Below are positions 26,014 to 33,736 of a DNA stretch of 64,000 nucleotides, piece by piece. The stretch is from Flavobacterium sp. CYK-55 (GTDB lineage Bacteria; Bacteroidota; Bacteroidia; Flavobacteriales; Flavobacteriaceae): assembly GCF_018413465.1 (NCBI RefSeq), contig NZ_JAHCDK010000007.1, forward strand, positions 1 through 64,000, read 5' to 3'. Position 1 is the first letter of the stretch. The number at the start of each line of letters is the position of its first letter. Under the pieces are notes generated by a model, which saw only the letters and a program-made list of their open reading frames with translations, searched no databases and had not been told where the DNA came from. A program made the translations under genes and the position numbers.

Positions 26014-26967
26014 TTAAGGACACGTTTTGTCTAAATAATTTTTCTTTCCGGAGCTACAGGTGGGTATTAAATCATAAGGATAGGGCTCTCCGGTAGCCGG
26101 GTTTTTTATTTCAAATCTGGTTAAATATCCATCACCATCATCATCGGTATCATTGTAGTCATAAATTCCATCATCGTCGGTGTCGTCATCAAAAACTCCG
26201 TCGCCGTTAATATCTTCATACATAGACAAAATACCATCTCCATCTTGATCCATTCGAACCACATCATACAGCTTAAAAGTAAACATCAACGGAGAATACG
26301 ACGGAATAAAACCCGGTTGTCCTGATACACCACGAGTTTGATTGTAGTAAGCCAAACCTGAAGGAATAAACATAACTCCTGCTCCAAAATTATTATATAA
26401 AGTAGGCTCACCCTCAATAATAGTTTTGGTACCGGCCTTAAACAAAGGAATAATTTCGGTCCAACCTCTGATTACCGAGTTTAACACAAACGGATCATCC
26501 GGATAAGGATTATTTTCAAACTGTTTTGAATCTGCGATAGTTCCTGATGAATAATAAAGGTACGAACCTCTGTATGAAACCGTAGCTTTATCTACACGAG
26601 TTGGCGCAACACCGGCAGCATAATCTTCGCGGAGTTTGAGATAATAGATGGTGTAGGTTATTTCGTCAAGCTCAACTTCTTTAGAAAATAATTTAGGATA
26701 AGTGGTGCTGGTTTGTAAATCCCAAATTGAGGTTTGGGTTCCCCCTTCGGGGATTGCCGCAATGGTGATATCTTGATCGTCATAACCACTTGTGTTTTGA
26801 ATATTCTGGATGTAATGTGTTTGAAGGTATTTTTGCATCAAAGCAATATCTTCATCAAATTGATCTTGAAAATCACGAAGAACAACCGTTGAAGAATCAT
26901 CAGATTTATTACAAGAAAATAAAACGACGGATAAAGATAGTAGGAAATAAAACTTAAATTTGCTCAT
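26014..26967 (-). CDS. FKBP-type peptidyl-prolyl isomerase lipoprotein with Ca-binding repeats
   Basis: A 317-aa protein starting at 26967 (SKFKFYFLLSLSVVLFSC, lipid-modified Cys in LFSC) rather than at the longer ATG 26994. The middle has FKBP features: VSYRGSYL, SVIRGWTEIIPLFKAGTKTII and a late hydrophobic strand LMFTFKLYDV. The C-terminal 80 residues contain several DxDxDG-type loops (DQDGDGILS, DINGDGVFDDD, DTDDDGIYD, DTDDDGDGY) like thrombospondin type 3/dockerin calcium sites. It probably acts as a periplasmic or outer-membrane folding helper; isomerase activity is uncertain because FKBP active-site aromatics are only partly visible. Confidence 0.8.
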   Translation of the reverse strand: MSKFKFYFLLSLSVVLFSCNKSDDSSTVVLRDFQDQFDEDIALMQKYLQTHYIQNIQNTSGYDDQDITIAAIPEGGTQTSIWDLQTSTTYPKLFSKEVELDEITYTIYYLKLREDYAAGVAPTRVDKATVSYRGSYLYYSSGTIADSKQFENNPYPDDPFVLNSVIRGWTEIIPLFKAGTKTIIEGEPTLYNNFGAGVMFIPSGLAYYNQTRGVSGQPGFIPSYSPLMFTFKLYDVVRMDQDGDGILSMYEDINGDGVFDDDTDDDGIYDYNDTDDDGDGYLTRFEIKNPATGEPYPYDLIPTCSSGKKNYLDKTCP

Positions 26968-27047
26968 TATAACCTTGAGTTTAGTGCGGCGCAAGATACG
27001 ACATTGATTTATTTATGTAAAGTATTTAACGTCTATTTTAGTTTTTC

Positions 27048-27431
27048 ATGAGAGTCGATAAATATTTATGGTGCGTTCGGTATTATAAAACCAGAAACAT
27101 GGTTACCGAAGCTTGCAAAAAAAATCACGTTACCGTTAACGGACAAGTGGCCAAGCCGGCCAAAGAGGTTTTTCCGGGTGATGTTGTGACTTTTCGAAAA
27201 GATCAAATCACTTATACCTTAACGGTTTTGGACATTCCAGAAAATCGCGTGGGCGCGAAGTTGGTAGATATTTACCGAAAAGACCAAACGCCTGAATCGG
27301 CTTTTGAACACCTTGAATTGCTTAAAATTTCGAAGATGCATTACCGCAAAACCGGTGATGGGAGGCCAACAAAAAAAGACCGTCGTGACTTATATGACTT
27401 CACCGAAGAAATTGATTTTGAAGACCTTTAA
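27048..27431 (+). CDS. S4-domain RNA-binding protein (Hsp15/HslR family)
   Basis: A 127-aa protein with an N-terminal S4 domain (MRVDKYLWCVRYYKTRNMVTEACKKNHVTVNG) and a basic/acidic tail. Hsp15 binds 50S subunits carrying stalled peptidyl-tRNA after heat shock. It is 10 nt upstream of the phosphoribosyltransferase gene, so the two are co-transcribed. Confidence 0.9.
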   Translation: MRVDKYLWCVRYYKTRNMVTEACKKNHVTVNGQVAKPAKEVFPGDVVTFRKDQITYTLTVLDIPENRVGAKLVDIYRKDQTPESAFEHLELLKISKMHYRKTGDGRPTKKDRRDLYDFTEEIDFEDL

Positions 27432-27441
27432 TTAATACATT

Positions 27442-27936
27442 ATGCAAAACATTATTCTCAACCACCAAGAAATTGAGCATAAAACCAAGCGAATTGCCTA
27501 TCAAATCTGCGAAAGTTTTGATTCTTCATCGGTAGTTATCATCGCTGGAATTTCAAAGAATGGTTATGTATTGGCTGAAAAAATCGAGCAATTGCTCAAA
27601 GAAATTTCTGATTTAGAAGTAGTATTGTGCGAAGTTATTGTTGACAAACAAAACCCTACGCTACCGGTAAAAACATCTATTACTGAGAAAGAATACGAAA
27701 ATAAAGGTTTGGTTTTGGTTGATGATGTTTTGAATTCAGGAACAACACTTATTTATGCGGTTCGACACTTTTTAAATGTTCCGCTCAACAAATTCAAAAC
27801 GGCTGTTTTGGTGGATAGAAACCACAAAAAATATCCGGTAAAAGCTGATTTCAAAGGAATTTCACTGAGTACCACGTTACAAGAACACGTTCAAGTAGTT
27901 TTTGATGCGTCCGGCAACTATGCTTATCTATCTTAA
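27442..27936 (+). CDS. PyrR-like phosphoribosyltransferase
   Basis: A 164-aa type I phosphoribosyltransferase fold. The PRPP-binding signature is LVLVDDVLNSGTTL (about 92-105). The overall size and the DRNHKKYPVKADFKGISLSTTL segment resemble PyrR. PyrR proteins are uracil phosphoribosyltransferases and RNA-binding attenuators, but neither activity can be read off here and no pyr gene is nearby. Its end overlaps the convergent aroK gene by 9 nt. Confidence 0.82.
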   Translation: MQNIILNHQEIEHKTKRIAYQICESFDSSSVVIIAGISKNGYVLAEKIEQLLKEISDLEVVLCEVIVDKQNPTLPVKTSITEKEYENKGLVLVDDVLNSGTTLIYAVRHFLNVPLNKFKTAVLVDRNHKKYPVKADFKGISLSTTLQEHVQVVFDASGNYAYLS

Positions 27937-28446
27937 AACACTCATTATTTTTTGAACTACTTGCTCTTCATTGAGTTGGTCCGTGTTAATAATATGTGTT
28001 GCCTGCTGATAAAAAAAGCTGCGTTCAAACAAATGAGGCCCAATAAATTGTCTGAGTTCTTGCTCAGACTTTCCTGAAATAACCGGCCTTTCAGCTTTTG
28101 ACCGCTTAAGTCGATCTAATAAAACTTCAGTAGAGGTTTTTAAATAAAAAGAATGAACGTTTGCGCCTATGAGAAGCTTGTGGTTGTTAGCATAGCAAGG
28201 TGTTCCACCACCCAAACTCATAATAAAGTTATCTTCTGATTGCAAAAGCTCAGCAAAAAGTAAGTGCTCTTTTTTGCGAAAATAGATTTCGCCTTTGGTT
28301 TTAAAAATCTCATCAATAGACATTTGCTCAGTTTGTTCAATAACTTGATCGAGATCCAACCATTTTAAAGACATTTTTTCAGACAATAATTGTGCAATGG
28401 TAGACTTACCAGAACCCATATAACCGAGCAAAATTATTTTTTTCAT
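27928..28446 (-). CDS. aroK: Shikimate kinase
   Basis: A 172-aa P-loop kinase that phosphorylates shikimate in aromatic amino-acid synthesis. It shows Walker A GYMGSGKST (8-16), DLDQVIEQ (shikimate-binding Asp), FRKKEHLLF (Arg), SLGGGTPCY (Walker B/GGG) and the lid arginine segment RLKRSKAERPV. Its stop overlaps the 3' end of the convergent gene. Confidence 0.95.
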   Translation of the reverse strand: MKKIILLGYMGSGKSTIAQLLSEKMSLKWLDLDQVIEQTEQMSIDEIFKTKGEIYFRKKEHLLFAELLQSEDNFIMSLGGGTPCYANNHKLLIGANVHSFYLKTSTEVLLDRLKRSKAERPVISGKSEQELRQFIGPHLFERSFFYQQATHIINTDQLNEEQVVQKIMSVLR

Positions 28447-28517
28447 ACAGATAAATCCTTATGAATTAAGGCGTTAAAACGAAATATTAAAAAAACCCAA
28501 ATTTAAAATAAAATTGC

Positions 28518-28549
28518 TTTGATAAATTAATAATTAGGTCATATATTTG
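28518..28549 (+). promoter_or_regulatory. tRNA-cluster promoter
   Basis: TTTG at 28518-28521, 20 nt spacer, TATATTTG at 28542-28549. The first tRNA begins 26 nt after the -7 box. Confidence 0.7.
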
Positions 28550-28574
28550 CACCCGCGTTAAAGAAATGACTTTT

Positions 28575-28647
28575 GACTTGGTAGCTCAGTTGGTAGAGCA
28601 CATCACTTTTAATGATGGGGTCCTGGGTTCGAGCCCCAGCCAGGTCA
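28575..28647 (+). tRNA. tRNA-Lys (anticodon TTT), copy 1
   Basis: 73 nt; acceptor GACTTGG pairs with CCAGGTC, discriminator A, no encoded CCA. D-arm GCTC..GAGC, anticodon loop CTTTTAA with TTT, T-loop GGTTCGAGCC. Sequence identical to the copy 100 nt downstream. Confidence 0.97.
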
Positions 28648-28674
28648 CAAAATTCGACAGAAAAATTTAACGCC

Positions 28675-28747
28675 GACTTGGTAGCTCAGTTGGTAGAGCA
28701 CATCACTTTTAATGATGGGGTCCTGGGTTCGAGCCCCAGCCAGGTCA
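28675..28747 (+). tRNA. tRNA-Lys (anticodon TTT), copy 2
   Basis: Identical over all 73 nt to 28575-28647, separated by a 27-nt spacer. A tandem duplication kept identical by recombination or gene conversion is the natural explanation. Confidence 0.97.
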
Positions 28748-28784
28748 CTAAAGTCGTTCACAAGTGGATGACTTTTTTTATTTC

Positions 28785-28866
28785 GGCCACGTGGAGAAAT
28801 TGGTAGACTCGCCATCTTGAGGGGGTGGTGTCGCAAGACGTGTCAGTTCGAATCTGATCGTGGTCA
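28785..28866 (+). tRNA. tRNA-Leu (anticodon GAG)
   Basis: 82-nt class II tRNA. Acceptor GGCCACG pairs with CGTGGTC (one G-U). Anticodon stem CCATC/GGTGG encloses TTGAGGG, giving GAG. A variable arm (TGTCGCAAGACG) is present, T-loop GTTCGAATC, discriminator A, no encoded CCA. Its last nucleotides are repeated at 29163-29178. Confidence 0.95.
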
Positions 28867-29027
28867 CATTTACTTCGTCCGTTCGCTATCGCTCGGGTGA
28901 TATTAAGAGGAGACCCAAGACCGAAAGGTCGAATTGTATGGAGCTCCTGCGAAATAAATGTCCGGTGGACATTCGGGAAAAACCTAAACGCATTTCTATT
29001 ATTGAAGTGCGTTTTTTTGTTTTAAAA
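28849..29027 (+). repeat. Duplicated tRNA-Leu tail and downstream block, copy A
   Basis: The block starts inside the tRNA-Leu 3' end (AATCTGATCGTGGTCAC) and runs through ACTTCGTCCGTTCGCTATCG, AGGAGACCCAAGACCGAAAGG, the palindrome AATGTCCGGTGGACATT and the terminator hairpin. It is nearly identical to 29163-29362, except that copy B has a 26-nt insertion (29214-29239). The 627-nt stretch 28867-29493 holds these repeats and the next promoter, and no credible gene. Confidence 0.8.
28986..29019 (+). terminator. Terminator of the tRNA cluster
   Basis: AAACGCATTTC / GAAGTGCGTTT hairpin (one G-U) followed by T7. The second copy of the repeat carries the same terminator at 29325-29357. Confidence 0.8.
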
Positions 29028-29040
29028 AAATTTTCAAAGC

Positions 29041-29172
29041 GGAGCTTTGAAGATGGCCGCCAGGCAATCTGATCTTCAACTCTGAAAACGAGATAACTAT
29101 TTACTCTACTTTTTTTAAATTAAAATCAATCAAATACCGGAGCTTTGAAGATGGCCGCCAGGCAATCTGATC
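29041..29172 (+). repeat. 34-bp direct repeat between the two tail copies
   Basis: GGAGCTTTGAAGATGGCCGC with CAGGCAATCTGATC occurs at 29041-29074 and again at 29139-29172, 98 nt apart. The second copy runs straight into the duplicated tRNA tail, so the tail copy was joined to this unit rather than to a complete tRNA. Confidence 0.75.
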
Positions 29173-29362
29173 GTGGTTACATTTACTTCGTCCGTTCGCT
29201 ATCGCTCGGGTGACTCGAGCAAAGCGAACTGGCGAAGCATATTAAGAGGAGACCCAAGACCGAAAGGTCGAATTATATGGAGCTCCTGCGAAATAAATGT
29301 CCGGTGGACATTCGGCAAAAACTTAAACGCATTTCTATTATTGAAGTGCGTTTTTTTGTTTT
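29163..29362 (+). repeat. Duplicated tRNA-Leu tail and downstream block, copy B
   Basis: It repeats 28849-29027 with AATCTGATCGTGGTTAC in place of the tRNA end and an extra CTCGAGCAAAGCGAACTGGC segment at 29214-29239. Only 16-17 nt of tRNA are present, so no second tRNA is encoded. It ends with another terminator hairpin (29325-29357). Confidence 0.8.
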
Positions 29363-29440
29363 GAAACAATCGCAAGATAATTGTGTAATAAAACCAGCTC
29401 TTCTTACAAACTAAACAAATCCAAAAATTAACACCTCTTT

Positions 29441-29476
29441 TTGTTTATCGTAGTGTAATTTGTTTATTTTTGTTTA
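29441..29476 (+). promoter_or_regulatory. Promoter and probable CarH operator of the crt operon
   Basis: TTG (29441-29443), 21 nt, TATTTTTG (29465-29472) form the promoter. Overlapping it are heptamers TTGTTTA at 29441, 29460 and 29470 and a weaker TAGTGTA at 29451, a spacing of 9-10 nt. CarH proteins bind direct repeats of about one helical turn across the promoter, so these are plausible operator repeats for the gene that follows (inference). Confidence 0.5.
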
Positions 29477-29493
29477 ACTTTTTTTAAATAAAG

Positions 29494-30393
29494 ATGAACA
29501 ATATCAAAACTGTATTAAGTATCAAAGACCTTGAAAACCTTTCAGGCATCAAGGCGCATACCATTAGAATATGGGAAAAAAGATACAATCTCCTTGAACC
29601 CGTCAGAACAGATACCAACATTCGCACTTATGACGTTTCATCACTGACCAAGCTTTTAAATGTAACATTGCTCATCAATCACGGTTATAAAATTTCTAAG
29701 ATTTCTAAATACAATTCTGAACAAATTTCTCATTTGGTAAAAGATATTACTACCAAAATCAACAGCAACAGTCACGCGGTTTCGGCTTTTAAAAGGTCGA
29801 TGATGGAATTTGATCAATCGCTCTTTTTTAGAACTTATGACGAACTTTTAGCAGAAAAAACTTTTAGAGAAGTATTTTATCAAGTGTTCATACCGCTTAT
29901 TGAAGAAATAGGTTTACTGTGGCAAACCAACACCATTTTACCCGCCCACGAACATTTTATCAGCTACCTTATCAAGCAAAAAATATTGGTCAACACTGCG
30001 CTAATTCAAACCAACCCACCTACCAAAACAGACACGGTTTTTGTCCTTTATTTACCGATGCATGAAATTCATGAATTGGGCATCATGTATCTCAACTACG
30101 AGATTTTATCGCTGGGCTATCAATCAGTATTTCTGGGAGAAAGTTTACCGGTTGAAAATCTAAAAGAGTTCACACAAATATTTGACGATGTTACCTTTCT
30201 AACCTATTTTACTGTTGAACCAAATCCGGATGAAATTGATTCTTACATCAGCAACATTCGCAAAAACATCTTGACCAATAATTCAAAATTGTGGATCACC
30301 GGTAGATTGGCCGCAAAAATAGATCCTAAAAATACAGACCATCAACTCAGAACTTTTAGCAGTATTGCCGAAATCATCAACGAAATTTCATGA
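29494..30393 (+). CDS. CarH/LitR-like MerR regulator with B12-binding photosensor domain
   Basis: A 299-aa protein with an N-terminal MerR winged helix (about 8-75: IKDLENLSGIKAHTIRIWEKR, RTYDVSSLTKLLNV), a helical bundle (about 95-170) and a cobalamin-binding Rossmann domain (about 178-299). Trp143 followed after nine residues by Glu153-His154 gives the Wx9EH motif, and EIHELG (191-196) gives ExHxxG with His193 as lower ligand. Both are signatures of AdoCbl photoreceptors, which repress carotenoid genes in the dark and let go in light. The residue after the Trp is Gln, not the His that ligates cobalamin in illuminated Thermus CarH. The stop overlaps the crtI start (ATGA), so it heads the crt operon. 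Confidence 0.88.
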   Translation: MNNIKTVLSIKDLENLSGIKAHTIRIWEKRYNLLEPVRTDTNIRTYDVSSLTKLLNVTLLINHGYKISKISKYNSEQISHLVKDITTKINSNSHAVSAFKRSMMEFDQSLFFRTYDELLAEKTFREVFYQVFIPLIEEIGLLWQTNTILPAHEHFISYLIKQKILVNTALIQTNPPTKTDTVFVLYLPMHEIHELGIMYLNYEILSLGYQSVFLGESLPVENLKEFTQIFDDVTFLTYFTVEPNPDEIDSYISNIRKNILTNNSKLWITGRLAAKIDPKNTDHQLRTFSSIAEIINEIS

Positions 30394-31850
30394 GAAAAAA
30401 CATTCAAATAATAGGCTCCGGATTTTCGTCAATGGCGGCTGCGTGCTATCTGGCAAAGGCCGGGCATCAAGTAACGGTTCATGAGCAAAATAGTACCGTT
30501 GGTGGACGTGCGCGACAATTAAAACGCGATGGTTTTACTTTTGACATTGGCCCGACTTGGTATTGGATGCCCGATATTTTTGAACGATTTTTTGCTGATT
30601 TTGGCAAGAAACCTTCAGATTATTATTCCCTAAAAAAATTAGCTCCTGCCTATCGCGTTTACTTTAGTGACGGAACCTACGTAACCATATCTGATTCGCT
30701 AGATGAAATAGCCCAAACCTTTGAATCTATCGAAGCCGGAAGCGGCAAAAAACTCAAAAAATTCATTGAATCTGCGCGCGAAAATTATCAAATTGCCATT
30801 GGTGATTTGGTCTATCGTCCCGGGCAATCTTTTACAGAACTCATCACTTGGGAAACCTTTAAAAAGTGTGGCTTGTTTCTCAAAAACATCAGTTCAGAAA
30901 TGCGTCGACAATTCAAAAATGAAAAGCTCATTCGCATTCTTGAATTTCCGGTTTTGTTTCTCGGAGCCAAACCATCTGACACGCCTTACTTTTACAATTT
31001 TATGAATTATGCCGATTTCGGGCTTGGAACTTGGCATCCTGAAAACGGCATGTATGGTGTGGTTCAGGCCATCGAAAAATTGGCGCGTGAATTAGGTGTA
31101 CAATTTGAATGTAACAGCAAAATTTCTGAAATAAAAGTCGAAAACAATCAAGCTGTTGGCATGGTCGCTAACGGAATTTTTAGAGCTGCCGATGTGGTTT
31201 TGAGCGGCGCTGATTATCACCACACTGAAAGTTTACTTCCGCAAGCCAACCGACAATTCAGCGAAAAATATTGGGATCAAAAGACTTTTGCCCCGTCATC
31301 ATTGTTGTTTTATGTTGGATTTGACCAAAAAATCAAAAATGTGGAGCATCATACTTTGTTCTTTGATGCCGATTTTGATGCGCATGCCTCAGCAATTTAT
31401 GACCGTGCAAAATGGCCTGAAGACCCGATGTTTTATGCAAGTTTCCCAACTATTACCGATCAAACGGTAGCACCAAATGGTCAAGAAGCCGCTATATTTT
31501 TGATTCCGTTGGCTCCCGATCTCGAAGACAGTGAAGCATTGCGTGAAAAATATTTTGACATTTTAATCCATCGATTAGAAAAACACACCCAACAATCGCT
31601 CAGAAATTCTATTGTTTTTAAAGAATCTTTTGGCATCAATGATTTTAAAGAACACTACAATTCATATAAAGGAAATGCCTACGGACTGGCCAACACACTG
31701 TTGCAAACAGCTTTTTTAAGGCCTGGTCTCAAAAGCAAAAAAATCAATCAACTCTATTTTACCGGACAACTCACCGTGCCCGGACCCGGCGTGCCTCCTG
31801 CCCTTATTTCCGGCAAACTCGCAGCTGGTTTAATCCAAAAAAATCAATAA
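30390..31850 (+). CDS. crtI: Phytoene desaturase
   Basis: A 486-aa FAD-dependent desaturase converting phytoene to lycopene. It has an N-terminal dinucleotide-binding motif (IIGSGFSSMAAACYLAKAG, then Glu), GGRARQLKRDGFTFDIGPTWYW, and the C-terminal FAD motif LYFTGQLTVPGPGVPPALISGKLAA, all standard for CrtI. The length is normal. It overlaps the regulator gene by 4 nt and is 2 nt from crtB, consistent with translational coupling. Confidence 0.95.
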   Translation: MRKNIQIIGSGFSSMAAACYLAKAGHQVTVHEQNSTVGGRARQLKRDGFTFDIGPTWYWMPDIFERFFADFGKKPSDYYSLKKLAPAYRVYFSDGTYVTISDSLDEIAQTFESIEAGSGKKLKKFIESARENYQIAIGDLVYRPGQSFTELITWETFKKCGLFLKNISSEMRRQFKNEKLIRILEFPVLFLGAKPSDTPYFYNFMNYADFGLGTWHPENGMYGVVQAIEKLARELGVQFECNSKISEIKVENNQAVGMVANGIFRAADVVLSGADYHHTESLLPQANRQFSEKYWDQKTFAPSSLLFYVGFDQKIKNVEHHTLFFDADFDAHASAIYDRAKWPEDPMFYASFPTITDQTVAPNGQEAAIFLIPLAPDLEDSEALREKYFDILIHRLEKHTQQSLRNSIVFKESFGINDFKEHYNSYKGNAYGLANTLLQTAFLRPGLKSKKINQLYFTGQLTVPGPGVPPALISGKLAAGLIQKNQ

Positions 31851-31852
31851 TC

Positions 31853-32692
31853 ATGAAAGCATTATTTGACACCGTTTCGCATCAATGTAGTCGCGCTGTA
31901 ACCAAAACCTACAGCACTTCTTTTTCTACAGCAGTGCAATTGTTGGCCCCGAGTATTCGACAAGATGTATACAATATTTACGGATTTGTTCGTTTGGCTG
32001 ATGAAATCGTTGACAGTTTTCACGATTATGACAAACCGGCCTTGTTTGCACAATTTGAAGTTGATTTAGAAAATGCTTTAAAGCAGAAGATTAGTCTAAA
32101 TCCGGTGCTCAATGCTTTTCAGTATACAGTGCACAAATATGACATTCCGCATGAACTCATTGATGCTTTTATGAAAAGTATGAAAGCCGATTTGACCAAA
32201 ACGGTTTATCAATCGCAAGCTGAATATGAAGATTATATTTATGGTTCGGCTGATGTGGTTGGGCTGATGTGTCTCAAGGTTTTTGTTAAAGGAAACAATC
32301 AAAAATACAATGAACTCAAAGCTTCTGCGATGAAATTGGGATCTGCCTTTCAGAAAGTTAATTTCTTGCGTGATCTTAAAGCTGATTTTGAACAACTCAA
32401 CAGAACTTATTTTCCGAATACTGATTTAACCGAGCTCAACGAACAAGCCAAACAGCAAATTATTGAAGAAATTGAAGCCGATTTCAAAGCCGGTTATGAA
32501 GGCATCGTTCTTTTGCCACTTGAAGCTAAACTCGGAGTATATACTGCATATGTTTACTACAAAAAACTATTGGCTAAACTCAAACAAACTCCATCTACGC
32601 AAATCAAACAAACGCGTATTAGAGTTCCTGATTATGAAAAATACGGCCTATTTGCCAAATGCTATTTGAGTTATAAATTGAAATTTATTTAA
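31853..32692 (+). CDS. crtB: Phytoene synthase
   Basis: A 279-aa head-to-head prenyl synthase that condenses two geranylgeranyl diphosphates to phytoene. The aspartate-rich motifs are VRLADEIVD (about 44-52) and NFLRDLKAD (about 168-176). The YSTSFSTA motif near the N-terminus and YIYGSADVVGLMCLKVF are typical. It lies between crtI and crtZ with gaps of 2 and 5 nt. Confidence 0.95.
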   Translation: MKALFDTVSHQCSRAVTKTYSTSFSTAVQLLAPSIRQDVYNIYGFVRLADEIVDSFHDYDKPALFAQFEVDLENALKQKISLNPVLNAFQYTVHKYDIPHELIDAFMKSMKADLTKTVYQSQAEYEDYIYGSADVVGLMCLKVFVKGNNQKYNELKASAMKLGSAFQKVNFLRDLKADFEQLNRTYFPNTDLTELNEQAKQQIIEEIEADFKAGYEGIVLLPLEAKLGVYTAYVYYKKLLAKLKQTPSTQIKQTRIRVPDYEKYGLFAKCYLSYKLKFI

Positions 32693-32697
32693 GAATT

Positions 32698-33141
32698 ATG
32701 ATGGTTCAAATATTCGCTTTTTTACTGACTTTTTGCATAATGGAATTTATGGCTTGGTTCAGTCACAAGTATATTATGCACGGATTCTTGTGGCATTTGC
32801 ACGCTGACCACCACAAAAAAGATCACGATTCGTGGTTTGAGCGCAACGATGCCTTTTTTATTTTTTATGCCGTGGTGAGCATTTGCTTTTTCTTATTGTG
32901 GCAATATGATATTTTATTTGTTGGTTTGGCTATTGGTCTGGGGATTTTCGCTTACGGATGCGCCTATTTTCTGGTTCACGATATTTTTATTCACCAACGG
33001 ATTAAATGGTTCCGAAATGCCAACAATCGATATGCTAAAGCCGTGCGACGTGCCCACAAAATGCATCACAAACACATTGGCAAAGAAGATGGAGAATGTT
33101 TTGGAATGCTCGTGGTTCCGTTCAAATACTTTAAAAATTAA
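32698..33141 (+). CDS. crtZ: Beta-carotene hydroxylase
   Basis: A 147-aa di-iron membrane hydroxylase that makes zeaxanthin from beta-carotene. Four His clusters are visible: HKYIMHGFLWHLHADHH near the N-terminus, and HDIFIHQR and RAHKMHHKH near the C-terminus, between about four helices. It is last in the crt operon. A lycopene cyclase (crtY), needed between CrtI and CrtZ, is not found in this window. Confidence 0.93.
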   Translation: MMVQIFAFLLTFCIMEFMAWFSHKYIMHGFLWHLHADHHKKDHDSWFERNDAFFIFYAVVSICFFLLWQYDILFVGLAIGLGIFAYGCAYFLVHDIFIHQRIKWFRNANNRYAKAVRRAHKMHHKHIGKEDGECFGMLVVPFKYFKN

Positions 33142-33147
33142 ATAAAA

Positions 33148-33177
33148 AAAGCCTTCTGAATTTGAAGGCTTTTTTGT
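33148..33177 (+). terminator. Terminator of the crt operon
   Basis: AAGCCTTC / GAAGGCTT hairpin with a TGAATTT loop and T6. The A-run on the left makes it usable for the minus-strand DUF4252 transcript too. Confidence 0.8.
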
Positions 33178-33195
33178 TTGTAAAATGGGATTGTT

Positions 33196-33735
33196 TTAAG
33201 GAGTCATAATGGATTGAAGCGGTTTGAGTTGTTCCATATCAATGTTGGCATTTTTCAAAACCGAAACCATCTCAAGAATCGAATTCGGATTCATATCTTG
33301 ACCCAAAACACGTACAATTGCGAATCCGTTTTCAGAACGATTGGCATAAATAATGAATTCACTGATGTGATCATCAGGCCCGACATAACATACCGATGCG
33401 CCGTCTTTACCCGAGCCGACTTTGATGAGTTCTTGATACTCGGGATTTTTAAGAATCGCTCCAATTTTGACACGCTCAGCTTCAAACTCCTTGAGGTTAT
33501 TCGCATTGCGTTTAAAAGCCAAAACATTCACTTTTTTAAATGATGTCAAAGCTTGTTTTTGCTCATCTGTCAATTGATTTGTATTTACTTTGAGAATACT
33601 CGGAGAAATATCCAGCGAAATAAAATCTTTCTTCTCGGCATTCTCAACAAAATATTTTTGCAAGCTTGGATTTTGGTTACAACTGACCAACAATGCAAAC
33701 CAACCCAAAATTGTATAGGCTAATATCTTTTTCAT
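33196..33735 (-). CDS. DUF4252 lipoprotein
   Basis: A 179-aa protein with a lipoprotein signal (KKILAYTILGWFALLVSC, Cys in LVSC). The rest matches the DUF4252 pattern: FISLDISPSILK at the start of the domain, a central KKVNVLAFKRN strand, and a closing KVGSGKDGASVCYVG...EFIIYANRSENGFAIVRVLGQDM. The function of DUF4252 is unknown. It starts 1 nt after the preceding DUF4252 gene and belongs to the ECF-sigma operon. Confidence 0.82.
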   Translation of the reverse strand: MKKILAYTILGWFALLVSCNQNPSLQKYFVENAEKKDFISLDISPSILKVNTNQLTDEQKQALTSFKKVNVLAFKRNANNLKEFEAERVKIGAILKNPEYQELIKVGSGKDGASVCYVGPDDHISEFIIYANRSENGFAIVRVLGQDMNPNSILEMVSVLKNANIDMEQLKPLQSIMTP

Positions 33736-33736
33736 C

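Noticed and set aside
28785..29362. Prophage or genomic-island attachment site
   Set aside because: The tRNA tail is duplicated, but only about 300 nt lie between copies and no integrase is nearby, so only a scar or repeat family can be argued.
28612..29364. Short ORFs across the tRNA genes and duplicated tail blocks
   Set aside because: Their translations are just tRNA and repeat sequence in frame, with no conserved protein features; the same frames recur because the DNA is duplicated.
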